Below are positions 1 to 12,972 of a stretch of 64,000 nt of DNA, one piece after another. The notes beneath the pieces are model-generated. The model was not told the origin of the DNA. It worked only from the letters and a program-made list of their open reading frames with translations, and did no database searches. The DNA comes from Baffinella frigidus. Lineage: Eukaryota; Cryptophyceae; Cryptomonadales; Baffinellaceae. The DNA lies in contig MU646684.1 in the NCBI GenBank assembly GCA_026770585.1, positions 47,199 through 111,198 on the forward strand. The letters are read 5' to 3'. Numbering within the stretch: position 1 is the first letter of the stretch; every line of letters begins with the position of its first letter. The position numbers were made by a program, and so were the translations under genes.

Positions 1-117
1 GGGTTTAGGGTTTAGGGTTTAGGGTTTAGGGTTTAGGGTTTAGGATTTGGGGTTTGAACCTCAACCTTAAACCCTAAACCCCAAACTCCAAATTTTGAAC
101 CCTAAACCCATTCCGGC
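1..117 (+). repeat. Telomere-type repeat block, G-rich then C-rich
   Basis: The first 44 bases are near-perfect TTTAGGG units on the plus strand. From about position 57 the motif switches to the C-rich orientation (CCCTAAAC), so the block is a small inverted pair. A true left chromosome end would read CCCTAAA from the first base, so this is better read as an interstitial telomere-like block than as a terminus. Confidence 0.85.
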
Positions 118-959
118 ATGGAGACAGGGCCACCCAGCGTACATTAGTCCCCCGACAAGGCTGGGTCGGCGCTCCATTCCAGCCATTTTCGGAAATCAAA
201 ACTTGCTGAGCAGGCACCGAGCGGTGGTGGCGAGTGAAGAGAGCCCTATTAAAAGGGTGGGGGAACGGGCTGTGTTTCTTTGTGTTGTTGAAGCGTCTTC
301 TTTTGTTTTTGTTGTTGCTCTTCCAATATCTTAACGGAATGTTGTTGTTTCTGACGCTTGAATTGCCTTTCACTTTTATGAAGTCCGTACATGGGAGAAA
401 CCCCTACTCAACCACATTTCTCAACCTGTAACCTGTACATAAATTTGACCATTCCTCAAAATGCTTTTTCTGCAGAAAAATGACCTAAAGGATCCTTGCT
501 ACGAAAGGGCGTGTCGTTGGGCTGTGTTGGGCGAAATTAAAACCTAAAGGACCTAAAGAAGCAGAAGGATCCCCTTGATTCCAGCCATTTTCGGAAATTA
601 AAACCTAAAGGACCTCAAGGACCTTAAGGACCTTTTCGGATTTGAAGGACAATTCTTGTGATTCCTGGTCTCCTCCTCCGTTGTGGCGCAGTCAGTCAAC
701 GAGAGGCCAGGGATCGGAGAGTGCAGCCTGTCAGTGGCAAAGAGGGGGGGGCGGCAAGCAGCTGCAAGGAGAGATGGAGAGTAGGGAGTTCTTCTGGGAA
801 CGTGTTTGATTTTCATGAAAATGGATTTCATGGAGATGGAGTTGAGCCTAAAACCTCTCCAAAATTTATCCGCCCAACAATTTAGAATTGCCATCTAAAA
901 GGGCTAGGAGGGGCGCGAAGTGACGGTTTGTATGAAAATTCGTCATTTTTGCTCCTCCG
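118..959. other. Gene-free stretch with a short AAGGACC-type motif
   Basis: I see no supported gene. A roughly 25-base segment containing CCAGCCATTTTCGG occurs twice, near 178 and near 580. Around 540-650 the motif CCTAAAGGACC is repeated in decayed form. The same motif flanks the 242-bp tandem repeats near 46660-47580, so this may be a shared subtelomere-type sequence. The short open frames here have no recognisable product. Confidence 0.5.
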
Positions 960-3340
960 CAGGGGCCCTTCCCGATATCCCTAAACCCTTAACCCTCATC
1001 CCTAAATCAGCAATATCCCTAAACCCTAAACTCCAAACCCTAGACCCTGATCACCCAAACCTAAACCCTTCTGTCTTTCTGAACCCCAAACCTCTCCTAG
1101 TCCTTAAACCCTGTACCCCAAACCTTGAACCCTGCACCCCAAACCAATAAATTCTAAACCCTAAAATCTAAACCCAAACTGAAACAAAACCCTAACACAT
1201 GAACCCTACTGCATAGAACAAAACCCTAAATCCTGAACCCTAAACCCAAACCCCTAAACCCTAAACCGTACACCTTAAACCCTCAACCCTAGACTCTGAA
1301 CTACAAACTCTCAACTTTCAACCCTCAACCCTTAACCTACACCCTAAACCCTACATGTTGAACCTGAACTCAAAACCATAAACTCTGAACCCTCAAACCC
1401 AAATCCTAACGCAACTGTAAACTCCAAGCTCTGAACCCTAAACCTTAAATCGAAACCGCACACCCTAAACCCTCATCCTAAACCCTCAACCACAAATCAC
1501 AAACTCTAAACCCTAGATTCTCGAGCCTGTACCCCAAACCCTCAACCCTGAACTCTGAAACCTAAACCCTAAACCCTAAACCATAAACCAAACACTAAAC
1601 TAAACCAATAACCCCGAACCCTAAACACTACACACAGGTTTGAAAACTGAACCTTATACCACAAGCACTAAACCCTCAACCCTAAGATCTAAAACGTAAA
1701 CACCAACCCCTAAAGGATAAAGCCTACACCCTCAACCTTGAACACTCGAACCTTGATAACATCCAATGAATTCTGGTCCCGAAACCCTTCAACCATACGA
1801 ACCCTGGCCTCAAATTTTGACATCATAAACCCCAACATCCAAACCCTGAACCCTGAACCCTGAACCCTAAATCCTAAACCCGAAATCCTAAACCCTAAAC
1901 CCTAAACCCTAAACCCTAAACCCTGAACCCTGGACCCCATACTCTAAACCACAAACCCTAAAGCCGAAACACAAAAAACTTAACCTTACACACCAAACCC
2001 TCAATCCTCAACCCTCAACCCTCAACCATAATTCTTCTACCCTAAAACTTGAACCCACACTCTGAAACCTGAACCATAAATCCGCAACCGTAATCTTTGG
2101 AACATGGACCCTCTAGAGACCCTGAAACCTAAATCCTAATCTTTACACCCTGGACCATGAACCCTTAACCTTCACACCTCAACTACAATCCTGAACTCCG
2201 AACCTTAATAAATCCCAACCCCTAAGCCCTGAACCCTGAACCCTGAACCATGACCACTAATCCCAGAACTAACAATCCAAAACCCTAAACCCTAAACCCA
2301 AACTTGTAAAACCTGAACCCCAAACCCCAAACCTTCAACCTTCAACCTTCAACCCTAAACCCTAAACTCCAAACCCTGAACGCTAAACGCTAAACGCTTA
2401 ACGCCAGACGCTAAACCCTAAACCCCGATCCCTAAACGCTCAACGCTACACTCTAAACCCTGAACCCTAAACCCTGAACCCTAAAACCTTAACACTGACC
2501 CCTAGCCCGTAAACCTTCAATCCTCAACCCTCAACCCTCAACCCTCAACCCTTAACCCTTAACCCCAAACCTTCAACCCTACACCTTTAACTCTGAACTC
2601 CAAATCCTGGATCCTGCACCGAAGAACATAAAGAATGAAAACTCAATGCTGAATCCTGAATTCCAAACCCCAAACCAAAAAGGACAAATTATAACCCCTA
2701 AACTCTGACTCCTCATCCCAAATCATAAACCCCACACCCTACACCCTAAACTCAAACCCTTAACCCTCAAACTTTAAACCCTGAACCCTAATTACCACAC
2801 CCCAAACCCTCAACAATAGAACATAACCCCTAAAACCTTAATGGGAGGTTGATCTTAAACCCTAAACCCTGCAACCTAAACCTTACTCTCAAAACTAAAC
2901 ACCCAACACCCTAAACCCTGAACCCTAATCCTGAAATCCTGAACCTCACCCCCCAAACCTCACACCCTAAACCCTGCACCCTAAACCTTACTCTGAACCC
3001 TAAACTCTAAACTCGAAACCCTAAACCCTAAACCCTAAACTATCGACCTCAATCCCTACACCCCAGACCCTCAACCCCAAACAGGGAACCCTGAACCCCG
3101 AACCCTAAATCCTAAACCATAAAAATCCAAAACCTAAAGCCTAAACACCAGCATTTCAAACCTCAACCCTGAACCTCAAACCCTGAACCTCAAATCCGTA
3201 CCCTGAACTCTGAACCCTAAAACTGAAACCCTCAACCCTCAACCCTCAATCCTCAACCCGAACCCCTAAAACCTTCAACCCTGAACCTTGAATCCGAAAC
3301 TCGAATCTTGAAATCTGAAACCTTAAACTTCAACACGAGA
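960..3340 (+). repeat. Decayed CCCTAAA telomere-like array, intergenic
   Basis: About 2.4 kb of strongly degenerate 7-bp units, C-rich on the plus strand (CCCTAAA, CCCTGAA, CCCTCAA, CCCCAAA), with short perfect runs near 1885-1925. Variants are interspersed rather than ordered. No coding frame of substance crosses it. Confidence 0.95.
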
Positions 3341-4010
3341 ATTGCCCCTATCCAATCGTGTCACTGGCAAACCGTGCACTGATATGGTCAGCAGAGAGCA
3401 CGCGGTCATCATTTGACCGGTGTTTTAGGAGTGAAAACATCCTCAGTGAGGCCTATCACTTATCTGCCGAAAACGGAGTGCATTGATCTCTTATCTTAGG
3501 AAATTGCCTAAGGAAACGCGGTGGTGCGGACGAGGGTTTCCCGGGCCTAGAAAATCAGGGATTTGTCGGATCGTTAAGCTCCAATTACTCAATTTGGTAA
3601 GCTTAGCGAGCCTGACAAACTTGTTATTTTTTCTTACCGCATGCTCAGCCGACTCATCCGGAACCGATTTTGATTGCGTCTGGCTCCTCCTAGGTCCCCT
3701 GTTTCACGTTTGATGATTCTGATGCCAGACGCGCTTCCTGACGTGTGATGCCCCACGCGCTCGCCCAACGCGCGCCTTCACGTGCACATGTACGACCGGG
3801 CTCGAAGGTTTCTGAAAGTCAAGTGGGTGACAAAAGTTATCTCAGGTTCGTAAACTGTTGTCTACAGGATGATTTCGAGGCCTCATGGAAATCTGTATCG
3901 GAGCATTGTTTATTGAAGACTGCAACACCGCTGCTGGGATGGAAATCGCAAGAGAAGGAAGCGACGCAGCTCGTGTCACCCGCCGCCAGACACACTCACA
4001 CTCCGAGACT
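3341..4010. other. Unique spacer downstream of the MRH/Atg27-like gene
   Basis: This lies between the telomere-like array and the stop codon of the minus-strand gene at 4011. The sequence is more AT-rich than the coding DNA and holds no gene I can support. Part of it must be the 3' untranslated region of that gene. A 76-codon open frame at 3483-3713 has no features of a real protein. Confidence 0.5.
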
Positions 4011-7000
4011 TCAGAGCGCTTGATACCCCTCGGTCTCGCCCCCCGCACCCCTGCTCGGTGCCAGCCCGCCACTCAGTCGCCCACCACACGCAGACCCTCT
4101 CGCGCCTTTCCCCCCACACCATCCAGCCAGCACGCCCACACGGGCGCACCAGAAAGATTCGCGCAGAACAGCAGTCGTCAACGCCGCGCCACGCTTGGGG
4201 GGGGCGGAGGTGTGGCAGAGGGGCGTTTGTGTCGGGGCACGCACCTTGCGGTTCCTGAGTAGGAGTAGGAAGGCTGGTTCTTGACGATCGCCGACACGAA
4301 TTCTCGGGCAGAGTGGATGTATTCTGCGCACCCAGGAATAGGCCCGCCGAGTCAGCGCACCGACAGGGCGACGCGTCATTGCCGGGAGCAACTAGCGAGC
4401 TAGACAGGAGAGCGGGCTGCAATTCGGCACGCATTTTCCAGTGTTCCAGTGCCCTACGCAGTTGCTAACCGCTGCCACCTTCAACAGCCCTGACTGTGAG
4501 GCAATTTGCAGATGGAGGTCATGGGATTAGGGTTCAGGGTTTAGGGTTTGGGGTTTAGGGTTTGGGGTTTATGGTTCATGGCTTATGGTTTAGGGTTTAG
4601 GGTTGAGAATTTAGTGTTTCTGGTTTCTGGTTTAGGGTTTAGGGTTGAGGGGACGGACCGATGCCCGGGACAATGTCCTCCCCCCGCTTCTGCTGGACCG
4701 AGTAGTTGTACGCACACCCCAGCACACAGAACGCGATCACCTGCCCCCCCACCAACCACGTGAGCCAACCAACCGGTGCGTCAGGCGCCTACCGGCACCT
4801 GCTCTCCACACACTCTCTCTACACTCTTGACACTCACTGGCGCAGGCGCAACGGCAGCTGCCCTCCTGCGCGCGCGTCCGCTCGGCGCCCTTGCCTGTGC
4901 GTGCGTCCGCCCGCCGGTCTGCACCGTGTCTTCGCTCGCGCGCCAGGGCGCGCCGCGGGTGGAGTGTTGGGGGCGAGAGAGGGAGGCACTCACCAGAAGA
5001 AAGGACACCATGAAAAACACCGAGAGCGGATCGCTCTTGGAGTCTCCGGCAGTGCTGCCCATGCCGCACTCGTAGGTGAACGCAAAGTCGCACGGGTAGT
5101 ACTGGTTCGCGAAGCTGATTTCCACATGCACGTCCGCCAGCCCAGTCTGCCCCGGGTTTGGGGTTCAGGGTTTGGAGTTCATGGTGTAGGGTTCAGGGTG
5201 TAGGGTTCAGGGTATAGGGTTCAGGGTCGGGGTCTAGGGTCTCGGGTCTCGGGTCTAGGTTTTGGGTTTAGTGTTTGGGGTTTAGGGTTCAGGGTTTGAG
5301 GTTTGGGGTCTGGGGTTTAGGGTTTAGGGTTTAGGGTTTAGGGTTTAGGGTTTAGGGTTTAGGGTTTAGGGTTGAGAATTTTGGGTTTGGGTTTGGGGTT
5401 TAGGGTTTAGGGTTTAGGATTCTTGGTTTAGGTTTTAAGATTTAGGGTTTAAGGTTTGGGGTTTAGGATTCATGGTTTAAGGTTCAGGGTTCAGGGTTTA
5501 GGGTTTAGGGTTTAGGGTTTAGGGTTTAGGTGTAGGGTTTGGGGTTTAATGATTTAGGAGTTAGGGTTTAGCGTTGAGGGTTGAGGGTTTAGGGTTTGGG
5601 GTGTAGGAATTAGAGTTTGGGGGTTAGGTGCGCCCTGGGTGAGCACCTACTACCTTCAAGAAAGCGAGCCACACTCACGGGATCAGCTCCATCCAAGACG
5701 AATGCAGCCTGTCACATCTGTGGCTAGCTACATTCTCAGCTTGAGTACTCAAACCCTACGGCTCGCTCGCGTTTTCGGCGGGGAGTTTCCTACACCCTCA
5801 ATCGTAAGCCCCCTTATCGTAGGGCAGCCTAATTCCTAAGCCCCCTAACGATTGGCAAGGAGTGTTAAACGAGTTGTCAAGGCGGGGACGGTCACTGGGA
5901 GTCAGTATCTCAACCTACAGATGTTAATTGCTGGATTCAACCCTAATTTTTTCCTCTACTCAATCCCTCAGACTGGCTCGAGTTCTGGGCGGGGAGTTCC
6001 CTGCACCCTAATTGCTTTAATAGCTCCTCCAACTCTACTAGCCTCTCCACTAGCCTCTTGAGCCAGGGTTCTTCAAGTATCATCATTTTTTCTCGGTACT
6101 TCCAAAGTCACGATGCCGCATGGAGGAGTGGACGGGTGCAGGGATGATGCGGGAGGACGCGGGAGAGGACGTGGGGTGGGAGTTGGAGGACGTGGGGTGG
6201 GAGTTGGGAGGGAGGACCTGGTAGCAGTGGAAGTCAAGCTGGAGCATGAGCATCTGCTCGGGGTCGACAGAGCCTCCGCTCGCGGCTGTGCCTGACATCG
6301 TTACCTGCCCCCCACCACACCCGCCACCTTCCGTCACAACGCTGCCCCCGCCCCTCAGCACCCCTGCCTGCCCCCCCCCCTCCTCGTGCCAACTGCCGCT
6401 TCGATCAAACCACCCACAAGGCAAAAAAGAGAGGTTTCGCGGGGGGGGTGGCGCGAGAGGGGTACCGCAAGGATGTGGGGCTGGTCAGTGAAGACGTCGG
6501 GCGCATCCACCTCCTGCGACGCCGGAAGCCCCTGCCACCCAGCCCCCACTGTCAGACATCACCGCCACCCACCCACCCACCTCAGCCACACCAGTCCCGC
6601 CGCTGCCACCCAGCCACCACCCAGCCTACACCGCCAGCCACCACCGCCAGCAGCACCGCCAATCAGCCCCGCCAGCCCCGCCGCTGCCCATCTGCCCCCC
6701 GCGATTCCCCGCGATTCCTGTCCCTGCCTCCATGCACCAGCACCCTCCCCCCCCCCACGACTGCCTCGAGTTTTGGTCGGGGAGTTCCCTAAACCCTAAT
6801 GCCTAAGCCCCCTTATGATGGGCACCGAGTTTGTCAAGAGTTGGCAAGACGGGGGCGGTCACTGGGAGTCGGTACGTATCAGGGTGTTGTGCGTCGCATT
6901 CGGGGTAGACTGCCTGGTGACAGGCAGCGTCGCGGCCTCTCACGGCGGAGGCCCGCATCACTCACACCACCACAGCTGATCTGCTGTTTCGAGCAGCCAC

Positions 7001-8402
7001 GCCCACTGCTCCATCCCCTGCGCCACTACGCTGAACCAGGTTGGTCGCCAAGGTCAGGGAGGGGGGTAGATTCGATGCAGGGTTGGGTTCAGGGCACACG
7101 ATCATGGTTTCGGGATGTGGGACTCAGGATTTCGGAGTGTGGCACGGGCAGGGATGTGGGACTGAGGGTTTCGGAGTTTGTTTGGTACCGCTAGATCCTC
7201 GTCGGCCATCATCAGGTAGAATGTGGCGGAGTCAACGTCCCCCGGGATGACTGCCCGATCGTGCGCCACCGAAGGAGTGTCCTCATCTGTCCACCCCGGC
7301 ATCACCTCCCCGTCCTTGATCACCACCTGGCACCAGAAACCAGAGGGTGAGAGCAAGCGTCAGGCAGCCATGCCCAGCCACACAGCATCCAGGTAGATTC
7401 ACTGCCGGACGGAGCATCGCTGCCTGCAACCAATGCTTTGCCAGCCCTGCGTTCCGCCAACAGACCCCCTGCGCCCCCCCAAGAGATCGCGGGAGGGCGG
7501 GGTTGTGGCAGGCAGGGGAACCTTGGAGATGTCCTCCTCGATACCGGTGGACGCGTCGTACACGTCGAAGCCCTTCCGGTAGTTGGGGATCCCTGCCACC
7601 AACCAACAGAGAAACCACTCACGCTCAGCCAACAGCCACGCCACACCCCGCCATTTCACGCGCATTCCATCACCACGCTGTCACGGACCTGCCTGTAAGT
7701 GAGAATTATTTAGCAGGAGGCACGGACAGGCCGGGCGATATGTATGGGATGGCAGCCCTTGTTCAGCACGGGGCGCTGCAAGGGGTGCCAAGGCTGGCAG
7801 GGTACGGTGGACGGTGGGGTGGGGCGAGACCGACAGGGCAGTTAGCGACCATGTGGACCTCTCCAATGCAGCCAGCATCGTAGGCTGCGCACACGCACGG
7901 GGCGGTGTTGAGCGTGCACGCCGAGTTGTACTCGTCGAGGTAGGAGGGGCAGCCCTGGCAGTGAATGTACACGTCCGCCTGCCGAGCGTCCGTCTCGCAC
8001 CCCTGGCCCTTGTCGCCGCCCTCGTACATCATGTAGAAAGTGTCCGAAGGCTGGTGGAACTTGATGCTCCCCGCCCCGCCGCTGAATGACCCGTAGTCGT
8101 GCATGTTCGAGAATACTCCTTCGCACAGATGCACCGTCCACTGCGAATTCCCATCCGTGGTCGTGGTGTTGGTGAAGGACACCTGCGTGCCGGACAGCGC
8201 GCCCCAGTCCCAGCTCTCCATATTGGTCTTGACCCGCGGGCACGTTGAGCTCACCGCACCTGCGCGGAAGCCAGCACCGCATCAGCAACCCGCATCAAAC
8301 CTGACGCCTCGCAAACGGGCATGGCTGGCAGCAGCTGCAGGAGGGAGGCTTACCCAGGCACGCGAACAGAAGGATCACGCTGCGCCACATCCTGACCATC
8401 AT
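4011..8402 (-). CDS. MRH/Atg27-like single-pass membrane protein, 9 exons
   Basis: Exons, with matching phases: 8402-8354, 8259-7831, 7592-7522, 7326-7189, 6304-6218, 5146-4994, 4740-4659, 4323-4245, 4050-4011, giving 375 residues. The N-terminus is a signal peptide (MWRSVILLFACLG). A cysteine-rich luminal region follows, with the pattern HCQGCPSY...CTLNTAPCVCAAYDAGC. A second luminal part ends in FAFTYECG. Then come a membrane segment (LSVFFMVSFLLVIAFCVLG) and a short cytosolic tail with YNYS...RGEDIVPG. Cation-dependent mannose-6-phosphate receptors and Atg27 share this end (luminal cysteines, membrane span, YN, R-G, IP). The last residues, GYQAL, form a Y-x-x-hydrophobic sorting motif. A role as a sorting receptor or Atg27-type trafficking protein in Golgi, endosome or autophagosome membranes is inferred. 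Introns 5 and 7 are filled with telomere-like repeats. It is divergent from the GT17 gene. Confidence 0.7.
4527..4652 (-). repeat. Telomere-like repeats in intron 7 of the MRH/Atg27-like gene
   Basis: About 125 bp of TTTAGGG-type units on the plus strand, lying in the intron 4324-4658 of a minus-strand gene. The transcript therefore carries CCCTAAA. The array ends six bases from the donor side. Confidence 0.9.
5155..5630 (-). repeat. Telomere-like repeats in intron 5 of the MRH/Atg27-like gene
   Basis: About 475 bp of TTTAGGG-type units on the plus strand, with a perfect run near 5328-5374. It starts within about ten bases of the acceptor of intron 5 (5147-6217), so in the pre-mRNA a CCCTAAA array leads directly into the 3' splice site. 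Confidence 0.95.
5755..6880. repeat. Dispersed direct repeat around exon 5 of the MRH/Atg27-like gene
   Basis: A segment of roughly 130 bp containing CGGGGAGTT, CCTAAGCCCCCTTA and GGTCACTGGGAGTC occurs at about 5762-5905 and again at about 6770-6875. A partial copy of its first part lies near 5965-6015. The copies sit in two introns on either side of the 87-bp exon 6218-6304. Confidence 0.7.
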
Positions 8403-8802
8403 CCACACTCGGAATCGATCAGACAGGGCGCGTGTCCGTGGTGGTGGTGGGGAGGAGGGGGAGGAGGGGAAGGACGTGGCACATGTAAAATTTGGGAATT
8501 TTAAAGTCCAGAAAGTGGCGGAGTCCCCCGCCGGAGGAAGCCGCGGTTGCTGGGGCGTTCCTCCGGCATTCTGGCGACGTGACGGAGAGGCAGGTTGGCT
8601 GCCACGACCCTCAAGCAAACTCGCTGGGGCCGATGGTTCGTTCCGTGCGCAATTTTCGTGGGTTGTATCTTGAAGAGTGCACTTACTTCTGTACTTTCGT
8701 CTTTTCCCGGCAGGCAGTTTCGCCGGTGCGATGCCCTCCCGCGAAGAACCACGCCTCACCCACAGGCTGAGAGACCCGAAAGGCGTGTCGATCCGCGGGT
8801 CA
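8403..8802. promoter_or_regulatory. Shared divergent promoter region
   Basis: 400 bp separate the start codons of the minus-strand MRH/Atg27-like gene and the plus-strand GT17 gene. Both promoters and both 5' untranslated regions must lie here. I see no convincing TATA box. A short AT-rich patch (AAAATTTGGGAATTTTAAAG) lies near 8486-8505. Confidence 0.55.
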
Positions 8803-11275
8803 ATGCAAGCTCACGTGCTCGGGCTGGCGTTACTCCTCGTGGAGTTGGCTTGGTCTGCCGGGTCTCAGCCAGCAGCGCATCCAGACATTGAAATCCTGTC
8901 GCCCCTACCCGACCAGCCAGCCACGCTTCCGCTCCACGTGCGCTTCAGGCTCTCTGCAGCTGGGCGCGCGATTGTGGCTGTCGACGGCTTCGTGGCGCAG
9001 AGCTTCTCGTTGACGGAGGAGACAGGCCTGGAAGCCTCAATCTCGCTGTCTCACCTCTCACTCGAGCGGCACCTCTTCTCCATCGACCTCCTCGCTCCCG
9101 ACGACTCCCTGCTCTTCCAGGGTCCGCGCTGGGAGGTCGAGATCGTAGATCACGCCGCCCCGGCTGTAGATGATGGAGACAGCACTGCAGGACGGGAGGA
9201 TGAGACGGCTGGATGGGAGGTGGAGCCGTGCGAGAGCTTCGACCCCGACATGACCGAGGAGGAGCGAGGACGGGCGGAGGAGCTGGACGGGTGGCTGCTG
9301 GTGCGCGAGCACATCGATTTCACCACGCTCGAACCGACCGACTCGTGCGAGGATGCCGGGTGGGTGACTCGCGCGCGGCCGCGGCGGGTGTGGGATACGT
9401 TCCAGTTCTTCAATGAGCTTGACATCCTCGAGCTCCGCCTCCACGAACTCAACTCCACCGTCCACCGGTAACTACAAACCAACCACCGTCCGTGCTTTCT
9501 TGCCAGCAACCTTGCTACCGACCTTGCTAGCATGTCAACGACCGGACGCTGCACCCTAAACGCTAAACGCTAGACCCTACACCCTGAAGCCTGAAGCCTC
9601 AACATTACACGCTAACACCTGAACCCTGAACCCTGAACCATAAACCATAATCCACACATCTGAAATAAAACCCCTAAACCCTACACCACAATTATTAACT
9701 GAAAAGCCCACACCCTAAACACTAAAACCTAATCCCTAAACTCTAAACACTATGCCCTAAACCCTAAACCTAAACCCTTTACCGTACACACTGAAAATTG
9801 AAATCTAAACACTACACCCTGAACCCTCAAACCTTAACCCAACACCCTAGACCCCAGTCTACAACTCCAACCCCTAAACCTTCAACGCTCAACGCTCAAC
9901 GCTAAACGCTAAACGCTCAACTCTAATCCCTAATCCCTAAACCCAAAACCCTGAACCTCAACCCTTAAAACCAAAACCAAACCCTAAACCCCACACCATG
10001 CACCCTGCACCCTGAATCATGAACCCTAAAAGCTGCAGTATGAACTCTAATCCTTAAACCCTAAGCCCAGCACTCGAACCCGTAAACTCTAAACCGTAAC
10101 CCAAACCCCTAAACCCTGAATCCTAAACCATAAACCCTAAACCCTAAACTGTCAAGTCTAAAGCCTCAACCCGAAATGCCCCCGCCCTTGACGCCCACAA
10201 CCCTCAACCCTCATCCCTACACCCTAAAACCTAAACTGTGAACCGTGAACCCTAAGACCGCAAACCTAATACCTATACTCTAAACCCTAAACCACAACTC
10301 TAAAATGAAAACCCTGAACCCTGAACCCTAATCCCTAGACCCTAGACCCCAAATCCTAAACCCCAAATCCTCAACCCTCAGCCCTCAACCCTCAACCCTC
10401 AACCCTCAACCATGCACCGTACACCCTACACCCTACACCCTACAACCTAAACTGTGAACCGTCAACCCTTATACCTCGACCCTAAACTCTAAACCCTAAG
10501 CTCCAAACCACAACTCTAAACTGAAAAACCTCAACTCCGAACTCTAATTCCTAGACCCTTCACCCTAAATCCTAAACCCTATATCTAAAATCTCAGCCCT
10601 CAACCCTCAAACCTCAACCCTCAACCCTCAACCCTAAATTTGAAACCCTAAACCCTGAACCCTAAACCCTAAACCCTAAACCCTAAAACCTAAACCCTAC
10701 ACCATGAAAACATAATCCTAAACCTTAAACTATGAAAACTAAACCCTAAACCCTAAACCCTCAAACTTTAAAATACACTATGAAACATAATTCTAAACCC
10801 TACACTATAAACCCTGAACCTTAAACCCTGAACCCTAAAACTTTAAACCTACACCCAAACGACAACCCTAACTCCTAATCTCTAAACCCTCCACCCTAAA
10901 TTCCAAACCCTAAACCCCTATACCCTCAACCTCATCACTCAAACCTACACCTAAACATCATTCCAAACCCTACTCTATAAACCCTTAATCCTAAACCCTG
11001 AACCCTAAACCTAAAACCTTGAACCTCGACCCAGACTACAACGCTCACCCCTCATCTCTAGACCCTACACCCTACACCCTACACCCTTCACCCTTAACCC
11101 CCAAACCTCAACACTCAACCCTAAACTCTGCACCCCACACCCTGGAACCTGAACTCAACACTCTAAAACCTCAACCCTACACCGCAACGATAAACTCAAA
11201 TCCCTAACCCCTAAACATTAAACCCCAAACACGAAACGCCCCAGCCGCTTCTGGCAAGTACCTCAACCCTCAGCC

Positions 11276-11335
<60 letters not shown>

Positions 11336-12294
11336 ACCCTGACACGCGAACTCTGAACGCGGAACTCTAAACCCCAAAGCTGCAAAAATACACATTCAAC
11401 CCTACGAGGTGTGGCACCTAAATTGGTCCCCTCTTTTGGACGAGAAAAGGATTTGGAAGACGAAATATTTGACCCCATATCCTTCAGGTTGTTTTGAAGG
11501 CGAGCTCACGCTGAGCACTCTGATCTAAAAATCTCCGAACATAATTAACGAGTGTTCGAACTAAGGCCACTTGAAAACCGGCCTTTTTCTGGCTGCCGAA
11601 AAATCTTTGCAGAAATCGGACCCTTTCTTACCACACGTCCCCCCTTCAATTTGGTCTGGAATTAGTCAACTTCTTTTCTTAAAAGCGATTCAGCCGCGAA
11701 ATTGTGTGGTAAAGATGCGATGCAAAAAACGTCGTTCATAGAAGCTTTTGAGTTTTAAACGGCATTGTAAAGGAAATCTCGTGATACAAATGAAATCGTT
11801 TGTGTGGTAAACAAGAGTCCGAATTTCAAAAGGGACCAAATTAGGTAACGCACCTCGTACACCCTACACCCTACACCCCACACTCTACACCCTAAACCCT
11901 GAACACCCACTTGGGCTGGAGCTACCTGTGGTAGGACACGGGCCAAGAGTCAAGTGCTGACTCTAAACCCTAAACCCTCCCTCGGGCTGGGACTACCCTG
12001 CAACATGTGCCAAGTGCCAAGGGGTGATCTGCGTCTGGGGATGCAGGTTCGTGGTAGTGGAGGCGACGCGCACTCACTCCAACCAGCCGAAGCCGCTGCA
12101 CTACCTCCTCAACGCCGCGCGCTTCCTTCCCTTCAAGGACAAGATCATCCACATTGTCGTCGACGATCTGCCGTCGAATGGCGACGCCTGGGCGCGCGAG
12201 AACTTCCAGGTCGAGCTCCCCCTCCTCTTCTGCCTCCATACCGCGGTCGTGTATGTCAACTTAATAAACCGCGGTCGTGTCTGTCAACTTAACC

Positions 12295-12340
<46 letters not shown>

Positions 12341-12343
12341 ACG

Positions 12344-12381
<38 letters not shown>

Positions 12382-12924
12382 CTCTCGCACTCACTCTCTC
12401 GCTCTCGCCTGCAGCGCAACGCCATGGCGCGCGGGCTGGCTCTCGCGCACCCCAACGACCTGGCCGTGATCTCCGACGTCGACGAGATCCCGATGCCGTA
12501 CATCCTGGACCTTCTGCGGCGGTGCGACGGGCCATCGTCGCCCGCCTGGCTGTACTCGCGGTTCTTCAACTTCCGCTTCGACCTCGAGTTTGCTGGGCAG
12601 TGGCGCCACCCCCAGGTCGCACTCCCCCGCCTCACAACCAACCAAACACGGTCTCACTCACCCGCCTCGCAACCCCCCAGCCCCTCCTCTGCCCCAGCCC
12701 CAGCCTCAACCACCTGCTAGCTCTGCCTCAGTTAATCTGGGCTCCCCTTAGATACGTTCAGATGCTCTTTGCGCTGGAGCGTTTTTACGGAGTCCTGGTC
12801 TAACTGTAAATGGATTTAGTGCGGATCCCAGATTGACGGGGGCAGATCTAGACCGCCCTGACAAGCCAGCAGCTTCACCCGGACTGCTCCTCGCGTGTGC
12901 CTTACGCCTCTCGGTGCTTGTGGT

Positions 12925-12972
<48 letters not shown>

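Noticed and set aside
9553-11990. True chromosome terminus or misassembled telomere in the GT17 gene
   Set aside because: The exons on both sides join in phase to a continuous GT17 domain, and the units are strongly decayed. An intron is the better reading.
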